A stretch of 64,000 nt of DNA, from positions 496,001 through 560,000 of the forward strand of contig DAISKD010000001.1 of NCBI GenBank assembly GCA_036821185.1. Reading direction: 5' to 3'. How positions within the stretch are numbered: position 1 is the first letter of the stretch; each line of letters begins with the position of its first letter. The DNA comes from CALJTV01 sp036821185. GTDB taxonomy: Bacteria; Chloroflexota; Dehalococcoidia; GIF9; UBA5629. The notes under the pieces were generated by a model. It was not told the DNA's origin. It did not search any database and worked only from the letters and a program-made list of their open reading frames with translations. The position numbers and the translations under genes were made by a program. Below, piece after piece: positions 1-8,842 of the stretch.

Positions 1-823
1 CTGCCGGGGCTTCATATATTTCCCGCGACTTTATCCCCACCAGCCTGCTCTCAATATGGTCAATCCTTCCCACCCCATGTCTGCCTGCTACCTCATTTAG
101 CTTCTGGATCAGCGTAACACCGTCCATCTTCTCGCCATTGAGGCTCACAGGTACGCCACTTACGAACCCGATCTCAACATACCCTGGCTCATTGGGGCAT
201 TCCGATGGCGATTTCGTCCAGGCAAAGACCTCTTCGGGCGGCTCAGCCCAGGGGTCTTCCAATACACCGCATTCTATACTTCTACCCCATAAGTTCTCAT
301 CGATCGAGTAAGGGCTGGTAGCCTTGACCGGGACAGGAATGCCATGCTTCTCAGCATAAGCGACCGTCTCCTCTCGCGTCATTCCCCATTCCCGTGCCGG
401 TGCTATCACTTTCAACTCCGGCGCTAAAGTGGTTACGCTAACATCGAAGCGGACCTGGTCATTGCCCTTGCCGGTAGAGCCGTGTGCCACAGCCACTGCC
501 TTCTCTTTCTTCGCCGTCTCCACCAGCAGTTTGGCTATTAAAGGGCGCCCTAAAGCTGTGGCAAGCGGGTACTGCCCTTCATACACCGCATTTGCTTTGA
601 GCGCCGGGAAGACGAAGGAATTAACAAAGGTCTGCCGTGCGTCCACCGTCAGCGCCTTTACAGCGCCTATCTTAATAGCTTTTTGCTGAATTGACGCAAG
701 GTCGCTGACGCCGCCTATGTCCACCGTCAGCGCAATAACATCCATCTTGTATTTCTCAGCAATCCACCTTATCGCCACAGAGGTATCCAGACCCCCGCTA
801 TAAGCTAGGACTACCTTGTCCAT
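1..823 (-). CDS. argG: Argininosuccinate synthase, C-terminus beyond the window edge
   Basis: Ligates citrulline and aspartate with ATP to argininosuccinate, the penultimate step of arginine synthesis in the cytoplasm. The translation starts MDKVVLAYSGGLDTSVAIRW, which holds the PP-loop SGGLDTS typical of the family, and continues with AHGSTGKGNDQVRFD, the conserved ATP/citrulline-binding stretch. About 274 residues are visible out of a usual ~400; the rest lies left of base 1. The ATG at 823 follows the argD stop (825-827) by one base, and its ribosome binding site AGGAGG lies inside the end of argD, so translational coupling is likely. Last visible gene of argJ-argB-argD-argG. Confidence 0.95.
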   Translation of the reverse strand, partial: MDKVVLAYSGGLDTSVAIRWIAEKYKMDVIALTVDIGGVSDLASIQQKAIKIGAVKALTVDARQTFVNSFVFPALKANAVYEGQYPLATALGRPLIAKLLVETAKKEKAVAVAHGSTGKGNDQVRFDVSVTTLAPELKVIAPAREWGMTREETVAYAEKHGIPVPVKATSPYSIDENLWGRSIECGVLEDPWAEPPEEVFAWTKSPSECPNEPGYVEIGFVSGVPVSLNGEKMDGVTLIQKLNEVAGRHGVGRIDHIESRLVGIKSREIYEAPA

Positions 824-824
824 C

Positions 825-2045
825 CTATTTCCTCCTGCTCAGAACTTTATGAAGTACATCTAAGGCTTCGTCCACCTCCTTCTCGGTGATAATCAGAGGA
901 GGCATAAAACGAGCCGCATTCGGCTTAACTCGATTCACCAGCAAGCCCTCCTTCAGACAGTCCAGCACCACTTCCTCAGCGATATCACCAGTAAACTCAA
1001 CAGCCAAAAGCAACCCTCTGCCTCTCACCTCTGTCATGAAATCGAATTTTGCCTTAAGTTCTTCCAGGCGAGCTTTAAAATAGTTGCCTACCCTCCTGAC
1101 ATGTTCAGCTATATCGTTATCGATGATGAACTTTAGCACCGCCAGACTAACAGCACAAGCGAGTGGGTTACCACCAAAAGTGGAACCATGCTCACCTACA
1201 CCAAACACTGAGGCCTTCTCCTTGGCCAGAAGAGCGCCTATCGGCACACCCCCACCTAGCCCCTTAGCCAAGGTCATTATATCTGGTTCCACGCCAGCTT
1301 GCTCATAAGCAAACAACGTACCAGTACGGGCAACGCCGGTCTGCACCTCGTCAAATATTAGCAAAATGCCCTTCTCATCACACCACGCACGTAGTCCCTT
1401 TAAGTATCCATCGCTAGGGACATTGACGCCGCCTTCGCCTTGAATCGGCTCCACCATCACCGCACAGGTCTTCTCCGTAGTCGCTTTCTTCACGGCCTCA
1501 ACGCTGTCATAGTCAACATTGACAAAACCATCAGGTAAGGGAAGATAAGGCTGTTGGAGTTTTGTCTGCCCGGTGGCTGCCGTTGTAGCCAGGGTACGCC
1601 CATGGAAAGAGCCCCACATCGTTATGATCTCGTGAGCCCCGCCAAGCCGCAGCTTTCCATACCTGCGCGCCAGCTTGATAGCACCTTCGTTAGCTTCGGC
1701 ACCGCTGTTACAAAAGAAGACCCTCTCAAAACAACTGTTATCGACCAACAGTTTAGCCAGCTCTATCTGTGGAATAGTATAGAAGTGATTGGATGCTTGA
1801 ATCAGGGTCTGTGCTTGCTTCGTCAGGGCTTCAATTACCACAGGATGGCAATGTCCCAGACTGTTTACCGCCACGCCGCTAACGAAGTCAAGGTATTCCC
1901 TTCCTTCCACGTCCCAGACTTTAGCTCCTTTGCCGCGCACAAGCGTCACCGGCAAACGCTTGGTCACCTGCATGAGTAATTGATGCTCCAGCTCCTGCCA
2001 CTTGTCTGTAAGGTTAACCGATTGTGGTTCCATCGCCCTTTCCAT
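825..2045 (-). CDS. argD: Acetylornithine aminotransferase
   Basis: PLP-dependent class III aminotransferase that converts N-acetylglutamate semialdehyde to N-acetylornithine with glutamate as donor. Visible family marks are the substrate entry region DFVSGVAVNSLGHCHP, the PLP phosphate-binding GAEANEGAIKLAR, the LIFDEVQTGVARTG segment with the Asp contacting the cofactor, and the Schiff-base lysine in TLAKGLGGGVPIGA. At 406 residues it has normal family length. The start is either ATG 2045 or the ATG four codons on (2033); both overlap the end of argB. The enzyme can also act on succinyl-diaminopimelate in some bacteria, which cannot be told from sequence. Cytoplasmic. Confidence 0.94.
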   Translation of the reverse strand: MERAMEPQSVNLTDKWQELEHQLLMQVTKRLPVTLVRGKGAKVWDVEGREYLDFVSGVAVNSLGHCHPVVIEALTKQAQTLIQASNHFYTIPQIELAKLLVDNSCFERVFFCNSGAEANEGAIKLARRYGKLRLGGAHEIITMWGSFHGRTLATTAATGQTKLQQPYLPLPDGFVNVDYDSVEAVKKATTEKTCAVMVEPIQGEGGVNVPSDGYLKGLRAWCDEKGILLIFDEVQTGVARTGTLFAYEQAGVEPDIMTLAKGLGGGVPIGALLAKEKASVFGVGEHGSTFGGNPLACAVSLAVLKFIIDNDIAEHVRRVGNYFKARLEELKAKFDFMTEVRGRGLLLAVEFTGDIAEEVVLDCLKEGLLVNRVKPNAARFMPPLIITEKEVDEALDVLHKVLSRRK

Positions 2046-2793
2046 CTATCTCGTTCAGCAAAGCATGGGGCTGCGTTCCATCTATGATACGTGCCGCTGG
2101 TACCTTGGACAGCGCAATCAAACAAGCTTCTATCTTTGCCGCCATGCCACCCGAGACCGCCCCGGAGTCAATCAAACCCTTCGCCTCGGTGGGGCTAATC
2201 CGCTTGAGCAGCCTCTGGGAGCTATCATATACTCCAGGGACATCGGTTAAAAAGATCAGCCTCTCCGCCCCCAGCGCAGCAGCAATTTCCGCAGCAACTG
2301 TGTCACCGTTCACATTCAACATGTTGGTCTCTTTGTCTGAGTCCAGTGAACCTAGACTTACAGGTGCAATAATGGGCATATAGCCCGTTTCTAGTAAAGT
2401 ATTAAGCAAGGCAACATCCACATTCAGCTCCTCGCCCGTATACCCCAGCTCCGGCGTCTTATTTCGTGCCACGATCAAGCCTCCGTCAACACCGCTCAAA
2501 CCTACAGCCCTGCCACCCAGGCGCCACACGGCCGATACCAGCTCCTTATTCACCAGACCGGCAAGAATTGCGGTTACCACCTTGAGCGTCTCTTTGTCTG
2601 TCACTCTCAGCCCACGTATGAAAGCAGTCGTCATACCCAGCTTCTTAAGCCAATCAGAAACTGTATTGGCACCACCATGAACCACCACCAAAGGTACACC
2701 CTTCCTTTGCAAAGTCACCAGATCCTCGATCGTGGTATCGGCGCTGCCAAAAGTGCTACCACCTATCTTGACTACCAGCAATCTTGGAACCAT
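2014..2793 (-). CDS. argB: Acetylglutamate kinase
   Basis: Phosphorylates N-acetylglutamate, the second step of arginine synthesis. Family marks of the amino acid kinase fold: N-terminal VVKIGGS (phosphate binding), VVVHGGAN (substrate binding), LNVNGDTVAAEIAAAL, and FLTDVPGVYD followed by SGGMAAKIEACL, where the Lys near residue 215 neutralises the transferred phosphate. It has 259 residues, slightly short of the commonest length, and lacks the N-terminal helix extension seen in hexameric arginine-inhibited enzymes, so feedback inhibition is not predicted with any confidence. The 3' end overlaps the argD start by about 30 bases, which suggests co-translation. It is 84 bases downstream of argJ. 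Confidence 0.95.
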   Translation of the reverse strand: MVPRLLVVKIGGSTFGSADTTIEDLVTLQRKGVPLVVVHGGANTVSDWLKKLGMTTAFIRGLRVTDKETLKVVTAILAGLVNKELVSAVWRLGGRAVGLSGVDGGLIVARNKTPELGYTGEELNVDVALLNTLLETGYMPIIAPVSLGSLDSDKETNMLNVNGDTVAAEIAAALGAERLIFLTDVPGVYDSSQRLLKRISPTEAKGLIDSGAVSGGMAAKIEACLIALSKVPAARIIDGTQPHALLNEIDGKGDGTTIG

Positions 2794-2877
2794 AGCCTTA
2801 CCTGTCCTTTACCCTTATCTACTGAGGCAAATCCGCCACTACTTCGCGTTCTATCAGAGAAAACCCCGACACTGAAA

Positions 2878-4077
2878 CTAACTCGTATAAGCGCTATTAA
2901 TGGTAACATATTCCTCAGATAAATCGCACCCCCACGCCACCGCCTTCGCTGAACCCAAATTCAGGTGCAGTTTGATCGATACCTCCTCGGCAGTCAGGCC
3001 CATGCTCAATCTGTGCCTATCAAAAGGTTGCGGTTGCCCCCCTTTCATAACACAGGTGTCACAAAGATAGACGTCAAGTCTCTTTTCCTCCACACGAATA
3101 CCACTCCGTCCCAGAGCAGCAACAATGCGCCCCCAGTTAGGGTCATTGCCATGTATAGCGGCTTTTACCAGCGAAGAGGCAGCAATAGTGCGAGCTGCTG
3201 TGCGTGCCTCGGCTATACCAAGAGCGCCTTCTACCACAACCTCGATCAGTTTTGTGGCGCCTTCACCGTCCTTGGCAATGCATTTGGCAAGATAAATACA
3301 GACCTCTTCCAGTGCTTTGGTAAACAAACTTGAGTACTCGTCCCCAATTTTGGTTCCCGATACTCCGTTCGCTAACAGCGTCACCATATCATTGGGGCTG
3401 GTATCTCCGTCAATGGTGACCATATTAAAGGAAACGTCCACAGCTCGCCGCAGACAAGCCTGTAAAAGTCCGGCTTCCACATCGGCATCGGTAGTCAGAA
3501 AACATAACATGGTAGCCAACTGGGGATGTATCATACCGGCCCCTTTGGCCACACCGGCAATCGTAAATACGCCCAAATCATCTTCAACACGCAGGGCAAC
3601 CTCTTTAGGGAAGGTATCTGTAGTCATAATCGCTTTCGCCAGCTCATGCCCGCCGTCCCGCCTCAGGTCGATTTTTTCCACCCCACGCCGGACACGCTCA
3701 ATAGGTAACTTGACACCGATCACACCAGTGCTTGCCACCAGTACGTCGTCCGCCGACACCCCAAGTTTCCTTGCTGCGAGCTCAGCCATCTCCTCGGCAT
3801 CGGCAATGCCCTCATCTCCGGTACAGGCGTTAGCGCAACCCGAATTAACTATGATGCTCTGAGCTTTGCCAGACCTTACGCGCCTCCGCGAAATGACCAC
3901 AGGGGCAGCTTTGATTAAATTCGTAGTAAATACGCCAGCCACAGTGCATAACTTCTCGGAATGAAGAATGGCCAGGTCTGCACCACCGCTTGCTTTTATG
4001 CCGCACTCAGTCGCTCCAGCCAGAAAACCCTGCACTGAAGTGACGCTACCCGATGCCAAAAACTCAAACGTTGCCAT
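2878..4077 (-). CDS. argJ: Bifunctional glutamate N-acetyltransferase / ornithine acetyltransferase
   Basis: Transfers acetyl from acetylornithine to glutamate, making arginine synthesis cyclic; many members also use acetyl-CoA. The protein is made as one chain and cleaves itself before a nucleophilic threonine. That site is visible as KGAGMIHPQLATML, with Thr189 the expected new N-terminus of the beta chain. The motif VNSGCANACTG near residue 77 and the C-terminal GNDPNWGRI and EEYVTINSAYTS also fit the family. First gene of the arginine operon. No argC or separate argA is present in the window. A -10-like box lies only about 17 bases before the ATG (separate entry), and no strong ribosome binding site is seen. 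Confidence 0.95.
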   Translation of the reverse strand: MATFEFLASGSVTSVQGFLAGATECGIKASGGADLAILHSEKLCTVAGVFTTNLIKAAPVVISRRRVRSGKAQSIIVNSGCANACTGDEGIADAEEMAELAARKLGVSADDVLVASTGVIGVKLPIERVRRGVEKIDLRRDGGHELAKAIMTTDTFPKEVALRVEDDLGVFTIAGVAKGAGMIHPQLATMLCFLTTDADVEAGLLQACLRRAVDVSFNMVTIDGDTSPNDMVTLLANGVSGTKIGDEYSSLFTKALEEVCIYLAKCIAKDGEGATKLIEVVVEGALGIAEARTAARTIAASSLVKAAIHGNDPNWGRIVAALGRSGIRVEEKRLDVYLCDTCVMKGGQPQPFDRHRLSMGLTAEEVSIKLHLNLGSAKAVAWGCDLSEEYVTINSAYTS

Positions 4078-4093
4078 CTCTGACTGAAGCCAA

Positions 4094-4122
4094 ATAATAA
4101 CTCAAAGGGGACTATTTTGCAA
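4094..4122 (-). promoter_or_regulatory. Candidate promoter for the arg operon
   Basis: On the minus strand TTGCAA (4117-4122) and TATTAT (4094-4099) are separated by 17 bases. Transcription would begin about 10 bases before the argJ ATG (4077), leaving almost no leader. No arginine-repressor box was recognised. Support is pattern matching only. Confidence 0.4.
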
Positions 4123-4151
4123 AGCAGTACCTGCTATGCCCAGCCACCAGC

Positions 4152-5054
4152 CTAGCCGGACCTGGTATGCATGCCAGACAGCGCCGCCCTCCATAACACA
4201 GACACTACCAATAAGCATACCCCCACGACCACAAACCCAAAACCATACATTCGCATAGGCTTCAATATATCGTTGAACAACTGTATCAGGCTTGATTGGA
4301 GCTGGACATAATTATCACCGGGCACGGGGAAAAAACTGAGCAACACATCGCCCAGAGAACCAAAAAATGAGACTACTACGCAGCCAACCCCGACCGTGAT
4401 AAAAACAACGCCGATCCTCCGGGCAATAGGCTTTGGCTGCCACCAATGCACCAAGCAGATCAACAGTACCAGCACCACCGCCGGTATAATTAGTAGCCGC
4501 TCGGCAACCCTTAGATAGTCAAGCATCTGATTGATCAGGCTAAACTGCGAGAATATCCCCATCCCCAAGCTAGAATCGCTGAGCAGCAGAGTGTCCGGTA
4601 TTATGCTGCCGATCTCGCTGTATATCCTGGAGACAACGGCCTCCATATCACCAATCGGAGCATTCTGCAGCTCCGGCGATGAAGACACAACTCTGGCAGC
4701 ATAGTCTCTCATTACCTCCTTTATCCCACCAAGATAAATAACCGTGTCTGCTGCACCTTCGCCAATAGAGTTATAGACACTGCGGACAACATTCTCAATC
4801 TCCTCTTCAAGCTCAGGTTCGAGACCGATAAGCGCCAACTCAACATCACTCCCGGAGATGCCCTGCTTCAGAAGAAAGGACTCCAACTGCTCCGTTAATA
4901 AGGAGTAAATGCCAAGCTGTTTGAGCTCGGCTGCTATGAAATCTGGGTTAAGCACAGTCAGATTAAGCGTGATAACAACTCCCAGCAAAGAGAGCACAGA
5001 GACCAACAGCAAACAGAAAAGTCCCGAGAAAAACCCTTTGATACTGTCCACCAT
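4152..5054 (-). CDS. Membrane protein of unknown function with extracytoplasmic helical domain
   Basis: I do not recognise this 300-residue protein. A hydrophobic segment at about residues 9-32 (signal anchor) is followed by a largely helical, acidic region (about 35-180) that should lie outside the membrane. Three more hydrophobic segments follow at about 187-206, 215-237 and 270-291, and the C-terminus is short and basic. This order resembles membrane proteins with a large extracytoplasmic loop, but I can name no catalytic motif. ATG 5054 is preceded by AAGG at a workable distance. It lies between argJ and another unknown gene on the same strand; the gap to argJ is 74 bases and holds the candidate arg promoter, so it need not be part of the arginine operon. 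Confidence 0.75.
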   Translation of the reverse strand: MVDSIKGFFSGLFCLLLVSVLSLLGVVITLNLTVLNPDFIAAELKQLGIYSLLTEQLESFLLKQGISGSDVELALIGLEPELEEEIENVVRSVYNSIGEGAADTVIYLGGIKEVMRDYAARVVSSSPELQNAPIGDMEAVVSRIYSEIGSIIPDTLLLSDSSLGMGIFSQFSLINQMLDYLRVAERLLIIPAVVLVLLICLVHWWQPKPIARRIGVVFITVGVGCVVVSFFGSLGDVLLSFFPVPGDNYVQLQSSLIQLFNDILKPMRMYGFGFVVVGVCLLVVSVLWRAALSGMHTRSG

Positions 5055-5140
5055 GTAATTTGCCTTATAACCTTTAGCAGACCAACCCTTTTGTCAAACA
5101 GCGGCACCCCGAAGAAGCGTAACTTACGGGCAAACCGCTT

Positions 5141-5989
5141 TCAGTTGGATGAAATCGACGGGAAAAGTTTCCACTTCTTGGACTTAAGCAAGTTCTCCGA
5201 CATATATACAAGTGGCTTCCTAGCAAGAATAAATTTATCATGGAAACGACGCAAGACTTCACTAAGTCCCAAAATATCTGCGTCCCGGTGCAAGCCCGCC
5301 AGCTTGTAGAAACGTTTGCCCGTCTCCTCATAGTCTTCAGCCGACCAAGATAGCCTCCTGAAACCAGCATGGGCTGCACTTATATCCGGGGGCACTTGAT
5401 AACTTGTCATCACACACTCAGGAAACATACCTAAAATAAATAGACACAAATCTGCTATCCTTTTGTAAAAGGCAAACCTGTGTTCATCATTTAAACTCTC
5501 ACAAAACTTGATGAGACTATCGACATCCATGTCGCTGAACCTTAATCTGCGCCATACACCTTTCCTTACTCTAACAGCCATGGCAAAACTTCGAATCTTG
5601 GTAAAAGAGGCAAGCATGTCAGACAGATACTCCACAGTTCCCACTTCAGAGAGGAAATCTACAACATCCCAAGCATCAAATACCGGCACTTTCTGAAAGC
5701 CAGTTTTCTCTATCGTGTAGCTCTGCGTCTTTAGATCCCGAGCAGCTTTCCTCAGCAGTACTTCAAACAAAAAAGTCGGGGAAATGGAAGTCATTAATCG
5801 TTCTTCGCCCGTGAGTACCATCCTCTCAAAGATTTTCTCTGCCTCCTGTTCAAGCATACCTTTGATAAGCTGGACATCGCCTTTAATCACGTCCAGCCTG
5901 CTGAGCAGCTGAGGAGCAACGGTTTCCACTAGAAACCTGATATCGCTATCTGAGAACCTGGATGTACCCTTCCTGACATCTGTTATCAT
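5141..5989 (-). CDS. Soluble protein of unknown function
   Basis: No family recognised. The start is ATG 5989, directly after GGAGGAGGAT; the in-frame TTG at 6001 lies within that ribosome binding site and is unlikely. The 282-residue product is predicted cytoplasmic, helical and rich in charged residues, without membrane segments or a signal peptide. A heptad-like stretch near residues 20-60 (LVETVAPQLLSRLDVIKGDV and following) could be a short coiled coil. The middle part contains FDAWDVVDFLSEVGTVEYL, and the C-terminus is basic (LKSKKWKLFPS). It sits 67 bases downstream of mutS on the same strand and may be cotranscribed with it. No link to mismatch repair can be claimed. Confidence 0.7.
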   Translation of the reverse strand: MITDVRKGTSRFSDSDIRFLVETVAPQLLSRLDVIKGDVQLIKGMLEQEAEKIFERMVLTGEERLMTSISPTFLFEVLLRKAARDLKTQSYTIEKTGFQKVPVFDAWDVVDFLSEVGTVEYLSDMLASFTKIRSFAMAVRVRKGVWRRLRFSDMDVDSLIKFCESLNDEHRFAFYKRIADLCLFILGMFPECVMTSYQVPPDISAAHAGFRRLSWSAEDYEETGKRFYKLAGLHRDADILGLSEVLRRFHDKFILARKPLVYMSENLLKSKKWKLFPSISSN

Positions 5990-6056
5990 ATCCTCCTCCA
6001 AGTTACTAAAAATTTTATCATCCGCAGGAAAGCCAGTACAGAGTTATTTCACGCGT

Positions 6057-8630
6057 TCACAGTCCAGCCTCGAGTGCTTTCTTCTTCAACTCATATAACT
6101 TGGCTATAGCCTCCAACGGAGTCACTGAGTCAACATCGAGTTCCCTTATTTCCCTGAGAAGCGCCTGGCTGCTGTCAAAGAGGGACAGCTGACGGCCAAC
6201 TTCCTCGCCTCTGGCTACACCTCGGTCCCGCTTGAATGGCGTCTGACCGTTCTCCATTTGTGACAGCACCGCCTGTGCCCTTCTTATCACCGCCTTGGGC
6301 AGCCCAGCTAGCTGGGCAACATGAATACCATAGCTCTTATCAGCCCCTCCGGGTAGAACCTTGCGCAAAAAGATTACCTTCCCCCCTTCTTCCGTCACTG
6401 CCACATTAAAGTTCTTCACTCGCGGTAGGAAGTTACCCAGCTCCACAAGCTCATGATAATGCGTGGCAAAAAGCGTCTTGGCACCAAGTCTGGGGTGATT
6501 GTGAATATATTCCACCACCGCCCAAGCTATAGAAATCCCATCATATGTGCTCGTCCCCCGCCCTATCTCATCCAAGATGATCAAAGACTTTGGGGTTGCA
6601 TTGTTAAGTATGTTGGCTGTCTCCACCATCTCAACCATGAACGTCGATTGTCCCATCGTCAGGTCTTCCTGAGCCCCGATTCTGGTAAATATGCGGTCGA
6701 CAACGCCTATGTTTGCCGATTCAGCAGGAACAAAGCTTCCGATTTGTGCCAGAAGCACGATCAGCGCCACCTGCTTAAGATAGGTAGACTTTCCTGACAT
6801 ATTGGGACCAGTCAAGATAATTATCTGTGCATCATCGTTGCAAAGATAAGTGTCATTTGGTATAAAAGTCGATGTGCCCAGACTCCTTTCCACCACAGGA
6901 TGACGTCCCCCGCGGATGGCTATAACGTTATCCGTGTTCAATTCTGGCCTCACATACCCATATCTAGCAGCCACTTCAGCTAGGCTTAAGAACACGTCCA
7001 CTTCAGCCAGAGCTCTACTCGCAGACAAAATCCCGTCCCCGGAACCGGCGATCTGCTGACACACCTGGCGGAAGAGCAATGCCTCAAGCTCAACAATCCT
7101 CTCGCGCCCGTTAAGTATCACCGATTCATACTCCTTCAACTCCGGCGTGAAAAACCTTTCGGCATTAGTCAGAGTCTGCTTGCGGATATACTCTGGCGAC
7201 ACCAGATGAAGGTTAGGCTTGGATACCTCCAGATAGTAACCAAACACGGCATTGTAGCCCACCTTCAGGGACTTGATTCCGGTGCGCTCCCTTTCCTGCC
7301 GTTCCAAGTTTGTCAAGTACTCTTTCGCCCGCCCGACGGCTGCCCTGATCTCATCAAGCTCACTGGAAAACCCTTCTCTTATTACTCCGCCCTCTTCCAG
7401 ACTGCCAGCCGGATTATCCACGAGTGAACTTCTAATGAGCTCCACTACTTCGGGAAACGACCTCAATTCTTCGTTCAGCCACTCCAACCGCCAGCCGCTT
7501 TTTTCCAGTGCCTCACGTATCTGACTGACCTTTTCTAGAGCCAAACATAAAGCTACAACATCGCGCGGCGTAGCTGTTCCCCCTTTTACCCGGTTTATTA
7601 GTCGCTCCATGTCGGGCATGTCCTTAAGAAGTGTAACTAACTTATGCCTTAATACCGCGTTCTTAAACAAGCTTCCAACAGCTTCTTGCCGCTTTTTTAT
7701 TTGCTTTATGTCAATAAGTGGCTGTCCTAACCATCTCCTGAGTAACCTTCCGCCCATGGGAGTACAGGTTAGGTCGATTACTGAAATCAAAGAACCGGCG
7801 CTGGTGCCCTGCCTAGCACTAACAAAGAGCTCCAGATTTCGACGCGTCTGCTCATCGAGTAACATAAACGACTGTGTAGAGTATGTCGACAATTGCGTAA
7901 GCTGTCCTAAGGCAGTTTTTTGGTTCTCCTGAATATAGCGTAGAATCGCACCAGCTGCTTGTACCGCTAGCGGTAGATGTTCACAGCCAAAGCCCTCGAG
8001 AGAGACCACCTTAAAGTGATCTAGCAAAAGGTTCCGTGCCACCTCGTAGTCAAACCAGTAGTCATCAAGCTTACTCATGGTGACAGAAGAGACAATCCAA
8101 CTAGAGTCGAAGGCTTCAGGCACTACAAGCTCTTTTGGTTTGAGACGATCCAGTTCATTGGTAACCTGCGTCACTGACAACTGTGTGGTAGCAAATTCAC
8201 CGGTAGAGATATCGGTATATGCAATCCCGGCTTCGTCTTTGCCAATAACCAGGCCCGCCAGGTAATTGTTGCTCTTTTCGCTCAAAAGTGTAGGTTCAAC
8301 CACTGTACCCGGTGTCACCACCCTGATAACATCTCGCTCAACTAACCCCTTACCTGGCGGGCTCAGCTGCTCACATATAGCCACTTTGTAACCGTTGTTA
8401 ATAAGCTTAGCTAGATAGTTGTCCAAAGCATGAAACGGGATCCCCGCCATAGGCACCCGTTGCCCCTTACCCATCTCACGAGAAGTTAAAGTGATACCCA
8501 ACTCCTTAGATGTGACCCTGGCATCATCGTCGAAGGTCTCGTAAAAATCCCCCAGCCTGAAAAATACTATAGCCTCGGGATATCGCTGCTTTATTTTGAG
8601 ATACTGCCTTCGAAGTGGAGTTATCGACAC
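6057..8630 (-). CDS. mutS: DNA mismatch repair protein MutS
   Basis: Recognises mispaired and looped bases and, with ATP, starts mismatch repair. The N-terminal mismatch-binding loop FRLGDFYETFDDDA carries the Phe-x-Glu wedge (F29, E31) that separates MutS1 from MutS2. The ATPase domain shows Walker A TGPNMSGKST near residue 605, followed by MGQSTFMVEM, Walker B LIILDEIGRGTSTYDG and the FATHYHEL switch. The length of 857 residues is normal for MutS1. The start codon is GTG (8628-8630) with a poor ribosome binding site (GGGCAAGAA), which may keep expression low. No mutL is in the window. Confidence 0.96.
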   Translation of the reverse strand: MSITPLRRQYLKIKQRYPEAIVFFRLGDFYETFDDDARVTSKELGITLTSREMGKGQRVPMAGIPFHALDNYLAKLINNGYKVAICEQLSPPGKGLVERDVIRVVTPGTVVEPTLLSEKSNNYLAGLVIGKDEAGIAYTDISTGEFATTQLSVTQVTNELDRLKPKELVVPEAFDSSWIVSSVTMSKLDDYWFDYEVARNLLLDHFKVVSLEGFGCEHLPLAVQAAGAILRYIQENQKTALGQLTQLSTYSTQSFMLLDEQTRRNLELFVSARQGTSAGSLISVIDLTCTPMGGRLLRRWLGQPLIDIKQIKKRQEAVGSLFKNAVLRHKLVTLLKDMPDMERLINRVKGGTATPRDVVALCLALEKVSQIREALEKSGWRLEWLNEELRSFPEVVELIRSSLVDNPAGSLEEGGVIREGFSSELDEIRAAVGRAKEYLTNLERQERERTGIKSLKVGYNAVFGYYLEVSKPNLHLVSPEYIRKQTLTNAERFFTPELKEYESVILNGRERIVELEALLFRQVCQQIAGSGDGILSASRALAEVDVFLSLAEVAARYGYVRPELNTDNVIAIRGGRHPVVERSLGTSTFIPNDTYLCNDDAQIIILTGPNMSGKSTYLKQVALIVLLAQIGSFVPAESANIGVVDRIFTRIGAQEDLTMGQSTFMVEMVETANILNNATPKSLIILDEIGRGTSTYDGISIAWAVVEYIHNHPRLGAKTLFATHYHELVELGNFLPRVKNFNVAVTEEGGKVIFLRKVLPGGADKSYGIHVAQLAGLPKAVIRRAQAVLSQMENGQTPFKRDRGVARGEEVGRQLSLFDSSQALLREIRELDVDSVTPLEAIAKLYELKKKALEAGL

Positions 8631-8728
8631 TTCTTGCCCGCCCTGTCTATTTTACCTGCTTCACCAACTGACAATAAAGCCTCTCTACCGGCTATAAGCC
8701 CGCACAAAACAACCAGTTCATTCTTATC

Positions 8729-8757
8729 TTGCTATTGATAAATTACTGTTGTAAAAT
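8729..8757 (+). promoter_or_regulatory. Candidate promoter for the ABC exporter and acyl-CoA synthetase genes
   Basis: TTGCTA (8729-8734) and TAAAAT (8752-8757) are 17 bases apart, in the divergent gap between mutS and the plus-strand ABC genes. A leader of about 80 bases would precede the ATG at 8843. Confidence 0.45.
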
Positions 8758-8842
8758 CGAGCACAAAATACAGCAAGGGGCACCTAGCAACCCCGTGACC
8801 TGTGACGCCACTCACAAGCACTTAAATAAGGAGTATCAGGAC

